A program made the position numbers and the translations under genes. Below the pieces are notes generated by a model, which worked only from the letters and a program-made list of their open reading frames with translations, did not search any database and was not told the DNA's origin. A DNA stretch of 64,000 nt. Source: Sphingomonas sp. KR3-1. GTDB lineage: Bacteria; Pseudomonadota; Alphaproteobacteria; Sphingomonadales; Sphingomonadaceae. Location: positions 62,001-126,000 of the forward strand of contig NZ_JBDZDQ010000002.1 in NCBI RefSeq assembly GCF_040049295.1. The letters are read 5' to 3'. Below are positions 1 through 7,671 of this stretch, piece after piece. Position 1 is the stretch's first letter, and each line of letters opens with the position of its first letter.

Positions 1-2252
1 GAGAACAGGTCGAGCAGATCGCGCTCGACATCGCCGGCATAATGATCGGGGCAGACGCAGACGAAGAGCTGGATGTCGAGCGGCACATAGCGTGGCGGCA
101 CCACTTCCAGGTCGTGGCCGGCGAGCCGGTAGCTTGCCAGATGCCCGCGCAGGCCGGTCTCGAACGCATCGTCGACCGCGCCGCCGCCGCGACGATCGAT
201 CGCCAGGAAGATCGTGCTCCAGCTGCCCGTCCAGCGGCGCTCGCCATAGGCGCGCTGGACGTCGCCATAGGCCTGGGCGGCGGCAACATAGTCGGCCGGA
301 GTGACGGCGCGGCGCTGCTGGCGGAAGGCCTGGGGCGCCGCGACGCGGATCGCCGCCGCCGGCTCGCGGTCACGGCCGCCCGATGCGGGCAGCGGGTTGC
401 GCAGCCCCGCGATCATCGCCCCGTCCGCGGTCACGACATGCGCGATCGTGCCAGCGGCGACATTGCCGCGCCGCCCGCCGCCCTGGCGGATCCGCGCCCG
501 CATGTCGGTGATGTCGGTCGGCATGCGCCCGGCCGAGCCGTCCCCGAAGCGCGCATAATGCGCGATGTCGGTCGCCTCGACGCAGAATTCGGCGGCGAAC
601 GGGTCCGATGCGAGCAGGTCGGGCACCGGCCGCCAGGTGTCGCCGCCGCCCTCCAGCGTCACCGCGGCGAGCGGCTGACCCAGCGGCGCCAGCGCGGCGC
701 GGGCCGATTGCCCGCGCGCCGCCGCCGCATCATAGGCCGGGGCGTGGACGATCTGGTCGACCGCCAGTCGGCAGCGCAGCAGCACGCCCGGGCCGTCATC
801 GGGCAACAGTCCGGTACGGACGGGCACCGGGGCGCTGGGCTCCTTGCCGCCCACCGCGATATCGTCTTCGAGCTGCTGAAGTGGCCAGGACCGGTAGTCG
901 ACCGTCCGGCCCTCGTCGGCGAGCACGATGTTGCCGATCGCGACCGATCCGTCGACGATCCCGTCGCGCGCAAGGTTCAGCGGGAAGGCGAGCGCGTCGT
1001 CGGGATACCAGTCGATCCGCACCAGCGACACGCCCATCACCGGATCGTCGAGGTCGGCCGGATCGAGCGCGATCCGCACGAGCTGGCGATGCGCCGGATC
1101 GGGCGGCTCGAGCGCGGTGCCGCCGAACGGGATGCGCTCCTCGAACAGGACGAGGTCCCCGCGCGCCAGCCCGAGATTGGCGACGGTGCCGATCAGGAAG
1201 GCAGTCGTCGATCCCGCCGGCAGGCAGCAGGCTGCGTCCCCCCAATCGTGCAGGCGCATCTGGTTGCGCGCCACGCGCAGCGAGCGGAGCTCGTGCAGCG
1301 TCTCGAACACGATCGCGCCGGCGCCGACGAAATCCTCGAACACCACCGGATCGTGCGGCTGGACGACTTTTGGCATGCCCGCCATGCGTGGCGGGCGGGT
1401 GAGTAGCCGCGCGCCGGCGGGGAGGATCGGCGGTTGCGCCGGCGCCCGCTCGACGTTGAGCGCCGCGGCGACCGCGACTGCGACGCGGGCGTTGCACCCT
1501 TCCGACGTCGCATAGCCGAGCAGCCGCGCGTGCCGCACGATCGACTGGCGCAGCCGCGCGCGGCCGAAGAACGCCTCGGTCCCCACGGCGTCCTGGAACC
1601 AGCTGGTCTGGTCGGCCGCGAAGGCCAGCGCCTCGACCAGCGTGATGCCGAGATCCGCCGGGCTGCGCTCGGTCCAGCCCGGCAGGCTGACCGCCATGCG
1701 ATCGAGCATCAGCTGGCGGAAGCTGTCATAGTCCTTGGCGAGATAGTCGATCGGCGGGCCGAAATCGCGCGGCGCCGGCGGCGCGTCCGGGTCGGCGCAG
1801 TCGAACGGCGAGGGGCATTCCGCCTTGAAGCTGAACTCGAGCGCGGCCAGCATCGGATCGAGAAAGGGCGGGACGGTATCGTTGACCACGCCCAGCCGGA
1901 TGATCAGCCGATAGGGTGAATAGTCCCCCGCCGCATCGACCGTCAGCTGCAGACTGTGCGGAACCGGGCCGGCGGCGACGCCGGTCACGCGGATCCCGGT
2001 GACGCGGGTGCCGCCCTCGATCCGGAAATTGTCGGGGCCGAGCAGCGGCGTGGTGCCCGACAGCACGCCGTCGTCGCGCAGGAAGGCGAGCGTCAGCAGG
2101 CGCTGGCGCAGGGCCGGCGTCGGCGCGTCGCGGTCGATCACCTCGACATAGTCGATGCCGTTGAGCAGCACGCCGCCGCCGGTGTCGATCGCTGCCTCGG
2201 CGACCCGCTGTCGGCGCCGTTCGGTGCCGCAATATTGCAGAGCCCCGGTCAA
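1..2252 (-). CDS. Putative baseplate assembly protein (gpJ/TIGR02243-like), 3' end outside window
   Basis: About 750 residues are visible and the frame stays open to base 1, so the C-terminus is missing. I translated it by hand. It has the HDWGDAACCLP segment that matches the conserved WGD..CCLP signature of the eCIS/phage-tail TIGR02243 baseplate family, and ends near the edge with a segment reading FVCVCPDHY, typical of the J-like C-terminal region. Known role of the family: baseplate wedge that joins the spike/hub to the sheath. The start is most likely TTG at 2252-2250, which overlaps the gp25 stop as TTGA, the same coupling style as the rest of the operon. No ATG start lies nearer. High confidence in family, moderate in the exact start. 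Confidence 0.87.
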   Translation of the reverse strand, partial: MTGALQYCGTERRRQRVAEAAIDTGGGVLLNGIDYVEVIDRDAPTPALRQRLLTLAFLRDDGVLSGTTPLLGPDNFRIEGGTRVTGIRVTGVAAGPVPHSLQLTVDAAGDYSPYRLIIRLGVVNDTVPPFLDPMLAALEFSFKAECPSPFDCADPDAPPAPRDFGPPIDYLAKDYDSFRQLMLDRMAVSLPGWTERSPADLGITLVEALAFAADQTSWFQDAVGTEAFFGRARLRQSIVRHARLLGYATSEGCNARVAVAVAAALNVERAPAQPPILPAGARLLTRPPRMAGMPKVVQPHDPVVFEDFVGAGAIVFETLHELRSLRVARNQMRLHDWGDAACCLPAGSTTAFLIGTVANLGLARGDLVLFEERIPFGGTALEPPDPAHRQLVRIALDPADLDDPVMGVSLVRIDWYPDDALAFPLNLARDGIVDGSVAIGNIVLADEGRTVDYRSWPLQQLEDDIAVGGKEPSAPVPVRTGLLPDDGPGVLLRCRLAVDQIVHAPAYDAAAARGQSARAALAPLGQPLAAVTLEGGGDTWRPVPDLLASDPFAAEFCVEATDIAHYARFGDGSAGRMPTDITDMRARIRQGGGRRGNVAAGTIAHVVTADGAMIAGLRNPLPASGGRDREPAAAIRVAAPQAFRQQRRAVTPADYVAAAQAYGDVQRAYGERRWTGSWSTIFLAIDRRGGGAVDDAFETGLRGHLASYRLAGHDLEVVPPRYVPLDIQLFVCVCPDHYAGDVERDLLDLF

Positions 2253-2608
2253 AACGGCTGCTCCACGATGACGGTCTGTTCCTGCGTCTCGTCGAGCAGG
2301 CGGTAGCGCACCGCGATCGCCAGCCGGCTGTCCTGCGCCTGCGTCTCGACGCCGCGCACCTCGATGATGTCGGAGAGGAATTGTTGCAGCGCCGCCATCA
2401 CCATGTGCTGCGCCGCCGCCGCGACTTCGGGCGCATTCTCGGAGAAGATCAGCTCGCCCACGCCGCCGCCGAATTCGGGGCGGTTCACGCGCTCGCCGCG
2501 GCGGGTGAACAGCAATTGCGCGATCAGCTCGCGGACATGGTCCTCGCGCTCGGCACCCGCGGTGACGCCGCCGGGGGCGATGCGATAGGGGAAGCCGAAA
2601 TTGGTCAT
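2249..2608 (-). CDS. Baseplate wedge protein, gp25-like
   Basis: A 119-residue protein of the size of T4 gp25/GPW family members. It has the typical pattern: an N-terminal PYRI.P.G segment, a central region RRGERVNRPEFGGGV followed by LIFSEN, and a C-terminal half that builds a small beta domain ending in VIVEQPF. In contractile machines gp25-like proteins nucleate the sheath on the baseplate. It starts with ATG overlapping the stop of the PAAR-like gene (ATGA) and its own stop overlaps the TTG start of the large baseplate gene. The RRGER..RPEFG signature makes the family call secure. Confidence 0.92.
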   Translation of the reverse strand: MTNFGFPYRIAPGGVTAGAEREDHVRELIAQLLFTRRGERVNRPEFGGGVGELIFSENAPEVAAAAQHMVMAALQQFLSDIIEVRGVETQAQDSRLAIAVRYRLLDETQEQTVIVEQPF

Positions 2609-2940
2609 GCGATCACCTTCATCTGCACGCTGGCCCAGATGACGGGGCCCTGCGGCGCCTGCGTCGCGGCCTGGCCCATGTCGGACGGGTTCATCGTCAG
2701 CACCGGCTTGTTCTCGACCATCACCTTGGGCGAGGCGCCGGTGAGCATCAGCGTCACGCAGGGCGACGGGGTCGGCCCCGCCGGCAGCTGGAAGGGGCAG
2801 CCGGCGACCGTGCCCTTGTCGCCCATCACCAGCGCCGGCGCGCCCATCACCAGCACCTTGGTGGCGGACGAGATCAGCGTGCCGGGGATCGCATGCGGGC
2901 ACTGCGCGACCGAGGCGATGGTGACGATCGGCGCGGTCAT
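2605..2940 (-). CDS. PAAR-like spike tip protein
   Basis: A 111-residue protein lying directly after the spike OB-fold gene. It is rich in short beta segments with repeated Gly/Pro turns, and has Cys residues in AQCPHAIPG, AGCPFQL and SPCVTLML that could bind metal or cap the needle. No membrane segment or signal peptide. PAAR and PAAR-like proteins sharpen the tip of contractile injection spikes and can carry effectors. Here there is no C-terminal extension, so it looks like a bare tip. It is ATGA-coupled on both sides (to the gp5-like gene upstream and gp25 downstream). The family is assigned from size, composition and position rather than from a single diagnostic motif. Confidence 0.78.
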   Translation of the reverse strand: MTAPIVTIASVAQCPHAIPGTLISSATKVLVMGAPALVMGDKGTVAGCPFQLPAGPTPSPCVTLMLTGASPKVMVENKPVLTMNPSDMGQAATQAPQGPVIWASVQMKVIA

Positions 2941-3443
2941 GGCAGCACCTTCAAATTGGTGCCGTTGATCGACACACCGTCCAGCGCCAGCTTCACGCTG
3001 CTGGCGCCGTGGGTGAGCGTCATCCCGTCGGGCCCGGCCTCGATCTTCGCGGCGCCGGTGGCGGTGGTCAGCTCGAGCTTCAGCGTCGGCGCGCCGGGGA
3101 TGTCCATGATCTCGAGGCTGAAATTGTCGCCCTTCCAGGCCTTGGTCAGGAAGCCGGTCGGCCCCGGCGGGGCCGGGGTGTCGCCCAGGTCCCAGAAGCC
3201 GCCCGACCAGATCGGATAGTCGGGGTCGCCGGCCTCGAACTCGACCCAGACCTTCCCGTCCTTCGGGGGGATGGCGTAGAAGCCGACGCCGCTTCCGGCG
3301 CCCGGCAGGCAGGGCATCGCCCAGGCGAGCGTGCCGTCGCCGAGCACCGAGGGGACGCTGACCTGGATGCGGCCCAGCCCCTGCGGATCGGCGGGGTTCT
3401 GCACGATGCCGCGATACTTGCCGTAGAAGGTCGGGCTGGTCAT
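2937..3443 (-). CDS. Spike base protein, gp5/VgrG OB-fold (phage baseplate V-like)
   Basis: A 168-residue protein beginning MTSPTFYGKYRGIVQNPADP, with GLGRIQVSVPSV, the usual opening of gp5/VgrG OB-fold domains. The segment VWVEFEAGDPDYPIWSGGFW is the classic gp5-like signature (fluid/effector-free spike base). The C-terminal 60 residues continue as a short beta-rich part rather than a long helix. Family role: it sits on the hub and carries the PAAR tip. In Afp/PVC particles hub and spike are one fused protein. Here the hub is a separate upstream gene, as in T4. ATGA overlaps at both ends. Confidence 0.93.
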   Translation of the reverse strand: MTSPTFYGKYRGIVQNPADPQGLGRIQVSVPSVLGDGTLAWAMPCLPGAGSGVGFYAIPPKDGKVWVEFEAGDPDYPIWSGGFWDLGDTPAPPGPTGFLTKAWKGDNFSLEIMDIPGAPTLKLELTTATGAAKIEAGPDGMTLTHGASSVKLALDGVSINGTNLKVLP

Positions 3444-4597
3444 GGCATCACCAGCGGGGTCATCGGCCCGCGCTCGCCGCGGCGCAGCTTGAAGCCCTGC
3501 TCATAGCCGCCGGGCTTGATGCGGTGGCGCACCTCCGACACGGTGTAGAGCCCGTCCTGCATCAGCCCGGTGCCGCGCAGGAAGACCATGTCGCGCGCCT
3601 TGAGCGCGGCGTTGTAGGCCGTCGAGTTGAGCGTGCCGGACACGGTGAAGGCATCGCGCGCGCCGCGATCGACCTCCGCCTGGGCGCGCCCCATCGCCTG
3701 GGCGGCGTTGAGCCCGGTGGTGGTGATCGGCACCTTGCGCGTCTGCCCGAACCGCGCGACGGTCTCCGGCACCGCGCCGAGCGGCGGATTGCTTCCGACC
3801 AGCGCGATCACGGGCATTTCCTGCCCGGTGAAGCGGTCCACCACGCTGGTCTCCACCGTGGTCAGCCCGGTGTCGCTCTCCGACGCAGTGACGTTGAACG
3901 CGTCGCTCGCGGGCCCCATGTCGACCGTTATCGTCCGCTGCGGGACGCCGGGCCTGTTCGGCGGGCCCCAATAGAGCGTGTTCACCCCCGGCACCGGGCC
4001 GGCATCGATATAGGTCTCGTAGCCGTGGCGCTGCGCCATCTGCTGGAGATAGCCCCAGTCGGAGGCGTTCTGCTGCGGCACCCGGTCGATCGGGATCGGC
4101 GGATCGACGAACAGCGGCGGCAGCACCATCGGGATCATCCCGAACTGCGGATAGGAGGCGGCGATCAGCATCGCGATCATCGTCTCGTCCATCGCCGGGT
4201 GCTCGGTCTGCCTGACTTCCTTGTCGAGCTCCCAGCTCAGGTCGCGGGCGAGCAGGGTCAGCGTGCCCGAGCGCGGCTCGCTGCCCGGCGCGATATCGCG
4301 GGTGGTGACGATGCCGTCGAAGATGACATAGGGCGTGATGTCGAACACCATCGTCACGATCACCCGCGCGCCCTTCTGCAGCTGCGGATGGGCGATGAAG
4401 GGGGACATGAGGAAGTCGAGCGGCCCCGATCGGGCGGCGTTGATCACCAGCCGCAGCCCGGAATCCTCGCTGTCCGACAGCTTGATCTCGAGCTCGACGA
4501 TCGCGTTCAGCACATCGGCAGGCGCCGGCAGCGCGACCGGGCTGGGCCCGATCAGCAGGTTCATCCGAACCCCCAGCATGTTGCCGAGCAGGCTCAT
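3440..4597 (-). CDS. Spike hub protein, gp27/phage late-control D-like
   Basis: A 385-residue protein with the organisation of gp27/gpD hub proteins: an N-terminal domain on ligand-type beta barrels (VIFDGIVTTRD, LTLLARDLSWELD), a central helical segment (NASDWGYLQQMAQRHGYE) that is the usual conserved part of the family, and a C-terminal barrel ending with YTVSEVRHRIKPGGYEQGF, again typical. It forms the trimeric hub that adapts the six-fold tube to the three-fold spike. Starts with ATG overlapping the LysM stop. Downstream stop overlaps the gp5-like start. Confidence 0.9.
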   Translation of the reverse strand: MSLLGNMLGVRMNLLIGPSPVALPAPADVLNAIVELEIKLSDSEDSGLRLVINAARSGPLDFLMSPFIAHPQLQKGARVIVTMVFDITPYVIFDGIVTTRDIAPGSEPRSGTLTLLARDLSWELDKEVRQTEHPAMDETMIAMLIAASYPQFGMIPMVLPPLFVDPPIPIDRVPQQNASDWGYLQQMAQRHGYETYIDAGPVPGVNTLYWGPPNRPGVPQRTITVDMGPASDAFNVTASESDTGLTTVETSVVDRFTGQEMPVIALVGSNPPLGAVPETVARFGQTRKVPITTTGLNAAQAMGRAQAEVDRGARDAFTVSGTLNSTAYNAALKARDMVFLRGTGLMQDGLYTVSEVRHRIKPGGYEQGFKLRRGERGPMTPLVMP

Positions 4598-4899
4598 CCC
4601 GCCACCTTGCCCAGGCCCGGCACCGGGATGATCGTCACGTCGCCTGCCTTGCCCGGCAGCGCGGCGGGGTGGGTGACGCGGTTGGCATCGGCGATCATCC
4701 ACCAGGCGGTGGGGCTGGCGAGGTTGCGCCAGGCGAGCAGGTCGATCCGCTCGCCATCGATCGCGCGGTGGCGCGTCGCGACGATCTGGTCGCCGGGATC
4801 GGGCAGCATCCGCGGCAGGACGTAGCGCACCACCTGCCCGTCGCCGCGGTCGGCGGCGAGCACCGGCTGGGTGGCATAGCGGCTGGCGAGCGTGAACAT
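4594..4899 (-). CDS. Small LysM-type baseplate protein
   Basis: A 101-residue protein. Residues about 45-95 read as a LysM/tail-X type domain (DQIVATRHRAIDGERIDLLAWRN followed by WWMIADANR and a terminal VTIIPVPGLGKV), the pattern of small CIS and phage proteins (gpX, T4 gp53 C-terminus). Start chosen at 4899 because a GGAGGGA ribosome site lies just upstream. In PVC/Afp the LysM domain is fused behind the CIS-tube domain (Pvc7/Afp7 type). Here it is a separate gene 14 bases downstream of the CIS-tube-domain gene. Its stop overlaps the hub start. Confidence 0.82.
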   Translation of the reverse strand: MFTLASRYATQPVLAADRGDGQVVRYVLPRMLPDPGDQIVATRHRAIDGERIDLLAWRNLASPTAWWMIADANRVTHPAALPGKAGDVTIIPVPGLGKVAG

Positions 4900-4913
4900 T
4901 GCCGGTCCCTCCC

Positions 4914-5567
4914 TCAGAACAATTTCGTGCTGCCGCCGAACACCCCCGCGGCATTTTCGACGCTGGCGACGGTGGCGAGCACTTCCTTGATCACCTGGTG
5001 CGCCATGAAGGCCCAGTAGCCGGGGTTGGTGATCGCCAGGTCGTTGTAGGTGAGCACCTTCATCCCCACCGACACCTCGGCGCGGATCGGGTTGAGGTCC
5101 GGGTCGTGCATCGTCTCGGTGATCGACAGGCTCTGGATCTTGACCGGGACGACGCGCTTCCAGCCATAGATGAACAGCGTCAGCGGGGCGACCGGCGGGA
5201 TCACCTCCATCGTGCCGAGCTGCATCAGGATCTGGTTCGCGGCGACGAGCAGCGACTTGGGATAGACCAGCATCTCGAGCGCGGCGAGATAGCCGGTGAT
5301 GCCCGCGCCGAGCGGCCCGGAATCGCCCTGTTCCATCTGGTCGATCAGGTCGATCGTCAGGTTCGCGCTGATCGTCTCGGCGGGCGGCCCCGCCAGCCGC
5401 AGCGCCTCGGCGCGCCCACCGCCGGCTTCCGAATATTGCGGGGCGAGGCTGCGCGAGATCTGTTCCGGATTGTACTGGAAGATCGCCACCGACGAGAGCG
5501 GGTTGAACAGGTCCAGCCCGACGATCGCGCCCTTCAGCACCTTGGGGGAGCCCGGGAAGCTGCTCAT
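4914..5567 (-). CDS. Contractile injection system tube-domain protein (Pvc7/gp53-region)
   Basis: A 217-residue protein with FQYNPEQISRSL near residue 30, the QYNP signature of the CIS-tube N-terminal family, followed by conserved segments (SANLTIDLIDQ, PPVAPLTLFIYGWKR, VKIQSLSITETMHDPDLNPI). The family links the end of the tube to the hub/baseplate. It lacks the LysM domain that many homologues carry at the C-terminus. That domain is encoded by the next gene, so this looks like a split version of one protein. ATG overlaps the preceding stop (ATGA). Confidence 0.87.
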   Translation of the reverse strand: MSSFPGSPKVLKGAIVGLDLFNPLSSVAIFQYNPEQISRSLAPQYSEAGGGRAEALRLAGPPAETISANLTIDLIDQMEQGDSGPLGAGITGYLAALEMLVYPKSLLVAANQILMQLGTMEVIPPVAPLTLFIYGWKRVVPVKIQSLSITETMHDPDLNPIRAEVSVGMKVLTYNDLAITNPGYWAFMAHQVIKEVLATVASVENAAGVFGGSTKLF

Positions 5568-6166
5568 GTGCGCGCTCCGTCACGGTCGGGCGCGGCCCAG
5601 AAGCGGTCGAGCGCCTCGCGCGGCCCGAAGACCGGGAAGTCGCGGCCATGGGCTTCGTCGAGATGCTGCAGATAGGCGCGCACCGCATCGCGCTCCGGAC
5701 CGGTCAGCAGCGCGACGCGTTGTTCGAACGCTTCGTCCGCCCCCTCGTCGCGGGCAAAAACCCAGCTCGCCGAGTCTTCGTCCAGGAAGCCCGGCTCGAG
5801 TTCTTCGAAGTCGCGCTCGAGTTGGGCCATGGTTTCGATGTCGCTGTCGTCCTGCGGCGTCAGGCAGGTCAGCAGCATCGAGGTAAGCGCGCCGCATTTG
5901 GCATAATGCGCCAGCGACGCGCACATGCAGGCGGGCAGGAGATAGGCGAACGCCGCCGGAGTCGCGAAGGCCAGCGCCGCCGAATTGGCGCACAGCGCGT
6001 TCCAGGGCAGCACCTGCCAGCCGCCCTGCTGCGCCAGCGCGGCCAGGCCCGCGGCGTCCAGATCCGGCGCGCCGCCCGCGAACATCGGTTCGTCCGGCGG
6101 GAGCCCCCGTTCCGCAAAGGCATCCGCGATGCGGGCCAGGATATCCTTTTGCCGATCGGCCATCAT
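5564..6166 (-). CDS. DUF6714-like protein of the injection-system operon
   Basis: A 200-residue protein beginning with tandem ATG codons. The first overlaps the stop of the preceding DUF4157 gene. The middle part (GWQVLPWNAL, then LAFATPAAFAYLLPACM) resembles the DUF6714 pattern of Trp-..-Pro.. followed by F.sP..F.yyLPA, a family of unknown function often found with toxins or as small accessory proteins. No signal peptide. One Cys-rich helix region around residues 80-115. Because it directly follows two candidate cargo genes it could be a chaperone, immunity or loading protein. That is inference from position only. Confidence 0.6.
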   Translation of the reverse strand: MMADRQKDILARIADAFAERGLPPDEPMFAGGAPDLDAAGLAALAQQGGWQVLPWNALCANSAALAFATPAAFAYLLPACMCASLAHYAKCGALTSMLLTCLTPQDDSDIETMAQLERDFEELEPGFLDEDSASWVFARDEGADEAFEQRVALLTGPERDAVRAYLQHLDEAHGRDFPVFGPREALDRFWAAPDRDGART

Positions 6167-7671
6167 GGTGCCCTCGCCGCTGCGGCCAGGGCGGGCGGCC
6201 CGAAGATCAGCGCCCGCACGGCTACCCATTCCAGCGCGGCGATGATCGGAACCAGGACGTCGTCGGCAATGCCGATGATCGTCGCATCGTCGGCGATGAG
6301 GCCGATGATCGCGCCCACGCCCGCGCCCGCGATGAACGCCGTCAGATTGGGGTTCTCGGCGATGAACCGCTCCGCAGCGGCGATGGCGCCCTCGCCGCTG
6401 GTGGCGACCCGCCGCGCCCAATCCGAGATGATCTGGCGGGTCGATCGGGGCGGAGCCGAGGTGATCGGCGGCGCCATGACGGGCGGAGCGATAACGGGCG
6501 GGGCGATGACTGGAGGTGCCACGACCGGCGGGGCCACGACTGGAGGTGCCACTACCGGCGGTGCTACCGGCACCCGCACCGGGCTGCGCTCGCGGCGCCC
6601 CTCCGGCACGGTGACAGGCGGTGCCACCGGCACGCGCACGCGCTCGCGCTCCCGGCGGCGTTGGCACTTGCTGCGATAGATCTCCATGCAGTTCGCCTGC
6701 CCGCGCCGCACGCTTCGCACTTGGTCCCGATGCCCCTGGTCGCCGCCGCCAAAGCAGATATCGCCAAGCTCCTGCCGCACGCGCGCGCACATCTGGAACT
6801 GCCGTATTTTCAGGCGAAGCTGGCCGCAGGAATCGCTCTCCTCACATCGGTCCAGCCCCTCGGGTTCCTTGCACCAGAACACGACCGCCGCCCGCAACGG
6901 GATATATTGGGATTGCGTACAATCGCCGGGCGGCGTCATTCCCACCCGCCTGATCGTCGGCGCGGCGGCGTGGGCGTGCGCACCCCTGGCCAACCGGCGC
7001 TGCGGACCGACCGGCCCTGGCGCGGTCTGCTGCATCACGTGCGCGAGCTCGTGCGCCATGGTGAAGCCGGGACCGGCGGTCTCACTGGCGCCGAGCCAGA
7101 CATGGTTCTTGTAGGTGAAGGCGCGCGCCGAGATGCTGGCGTTCTTCGCGCTGGCGTCGCCACCCTGATGGACGCGGACCCCCGAAAGGTCGCGGCCCAT
7201 CCGCCCCTCGAAATAGCTGCGCGTCGCCGCCGGAAGCGGCGCGCCGCCGCGCGTCAGCTCGGCATCGGAGGCCGCCAGCGTCTCGGGCCCGGCATCGCGG
7301 CGCGCACGCGGCTCGGCCGGCGACGCCCCGCAACTGCAGGCGCGCTGCACCGCGCCGCCCGCGGGCGGCGTCGTCGTCGCACCCAGCGCCGCCCCCGGAT
7401 CGGGCATCGCCATCACGCGCGCCGCGATGCTGTCGGCTTCCCGCTCGAAGCGATCCCCGGCCGGGCCGACCGCGAGCCGCGGCTGGATCGGGTGGCTGCG
7501 GTCCTTCTCCTCGCACGCCGCGCATTTGCGCTGCACCGCCGGCACCGCCGACAGCGAGGCGACCGGCGGCAGCACATGGCGGCTTGGCAGGGACTCGATG
7601 CTACGCATCACCGGCGGTGCGGCCCGCTGCGCTGCGTGTCCGCGGACGGCGGTGGCATGCTGCCCACTCAT
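6163..7671 (-). CDS. DUF4157 protein with Pro-rich linker and hydrophobic C-terminus (candidate cargo)
   Basis: A 502-residue protein. Residues about 45-220 are a DUF4157 domain, the eCIS-associated metalloprotease-like domain: VQRKCAAC, FEREADSIA, the segment GRMGRDLSGVRVH and MAHELAHVMQQ (His207 and Glu208 in HELAH). Then comes a Cys-containing region of about 110 residues, an Arg-rich stretch, seven xAPPx repeats, and a strongly hydrophobic C-terminus with glycine-zipper spacing (FIAGAGVGAIIGLIADD). The start at 7671 overlaps the previous stop as ATGA. The longer open frame to 8091 lies inside the upstream gene. Family knowledge: DUF4157 domains mark eCIS cargo. A membrane-inserting C-terminus is inference. 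Confidence 0.85.
   Translation of the reverse strand: MSGQHATAVRGHAAQRAAPPVMRSIESLPSRHVLPPVASLSAVPAVQRKCAACEEKDRSHPIQPRLAVGPAGDRFEREADSIAARVMAMPDPGAALGATTTPPAGGAVQRACSCGASPAEPRARRDAGPETLAASDAELTRGGAPLPAATRSYFEGRMGRDLSGVRVHQGGDASAKNASISARAFTYKNHVWLGASETAGPGFTMAHELAHVMQQTAPGPVGPQRRLARGAHAHAAAPTIRRVGMTPPGDCTQSQYIPLRAAVVFWCKEPEGLDRCEESDSCGQLRLKIRQFQMCARVRQELGDICFGGGDQGHRDQVRSVRRGQANCMEIYRSKCQRRRERERVRVPVAPPVTVPEGRRERSPVRVPVAPPVVAPPVVAPPVVAPPVIAPPVIAPPVMAPPITSAPPRSTRQIISDWARRVATSGEGAIAAAERFIAENPNLTAFIAGAGVGAIIGLIADDATIIGIADDVLVPIIAALEWVAVRALIFGPPALAAAARAP
6461..6565 (-). repeat. Seven-unit 15-bp tandem repeat encoding xAPPx linker
   Basis: Seven consecutive 15-base units with third-position variation encode VAPPV four times, IAPPV twice and MAPPI once in the candidate cargo protein. 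Codons differ between units, so this is an older, selected linker rather than a fresh slippage product. It separates the Arg-rich segment from the hydrophobic C-terminal domain. Confidence 0.9.
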
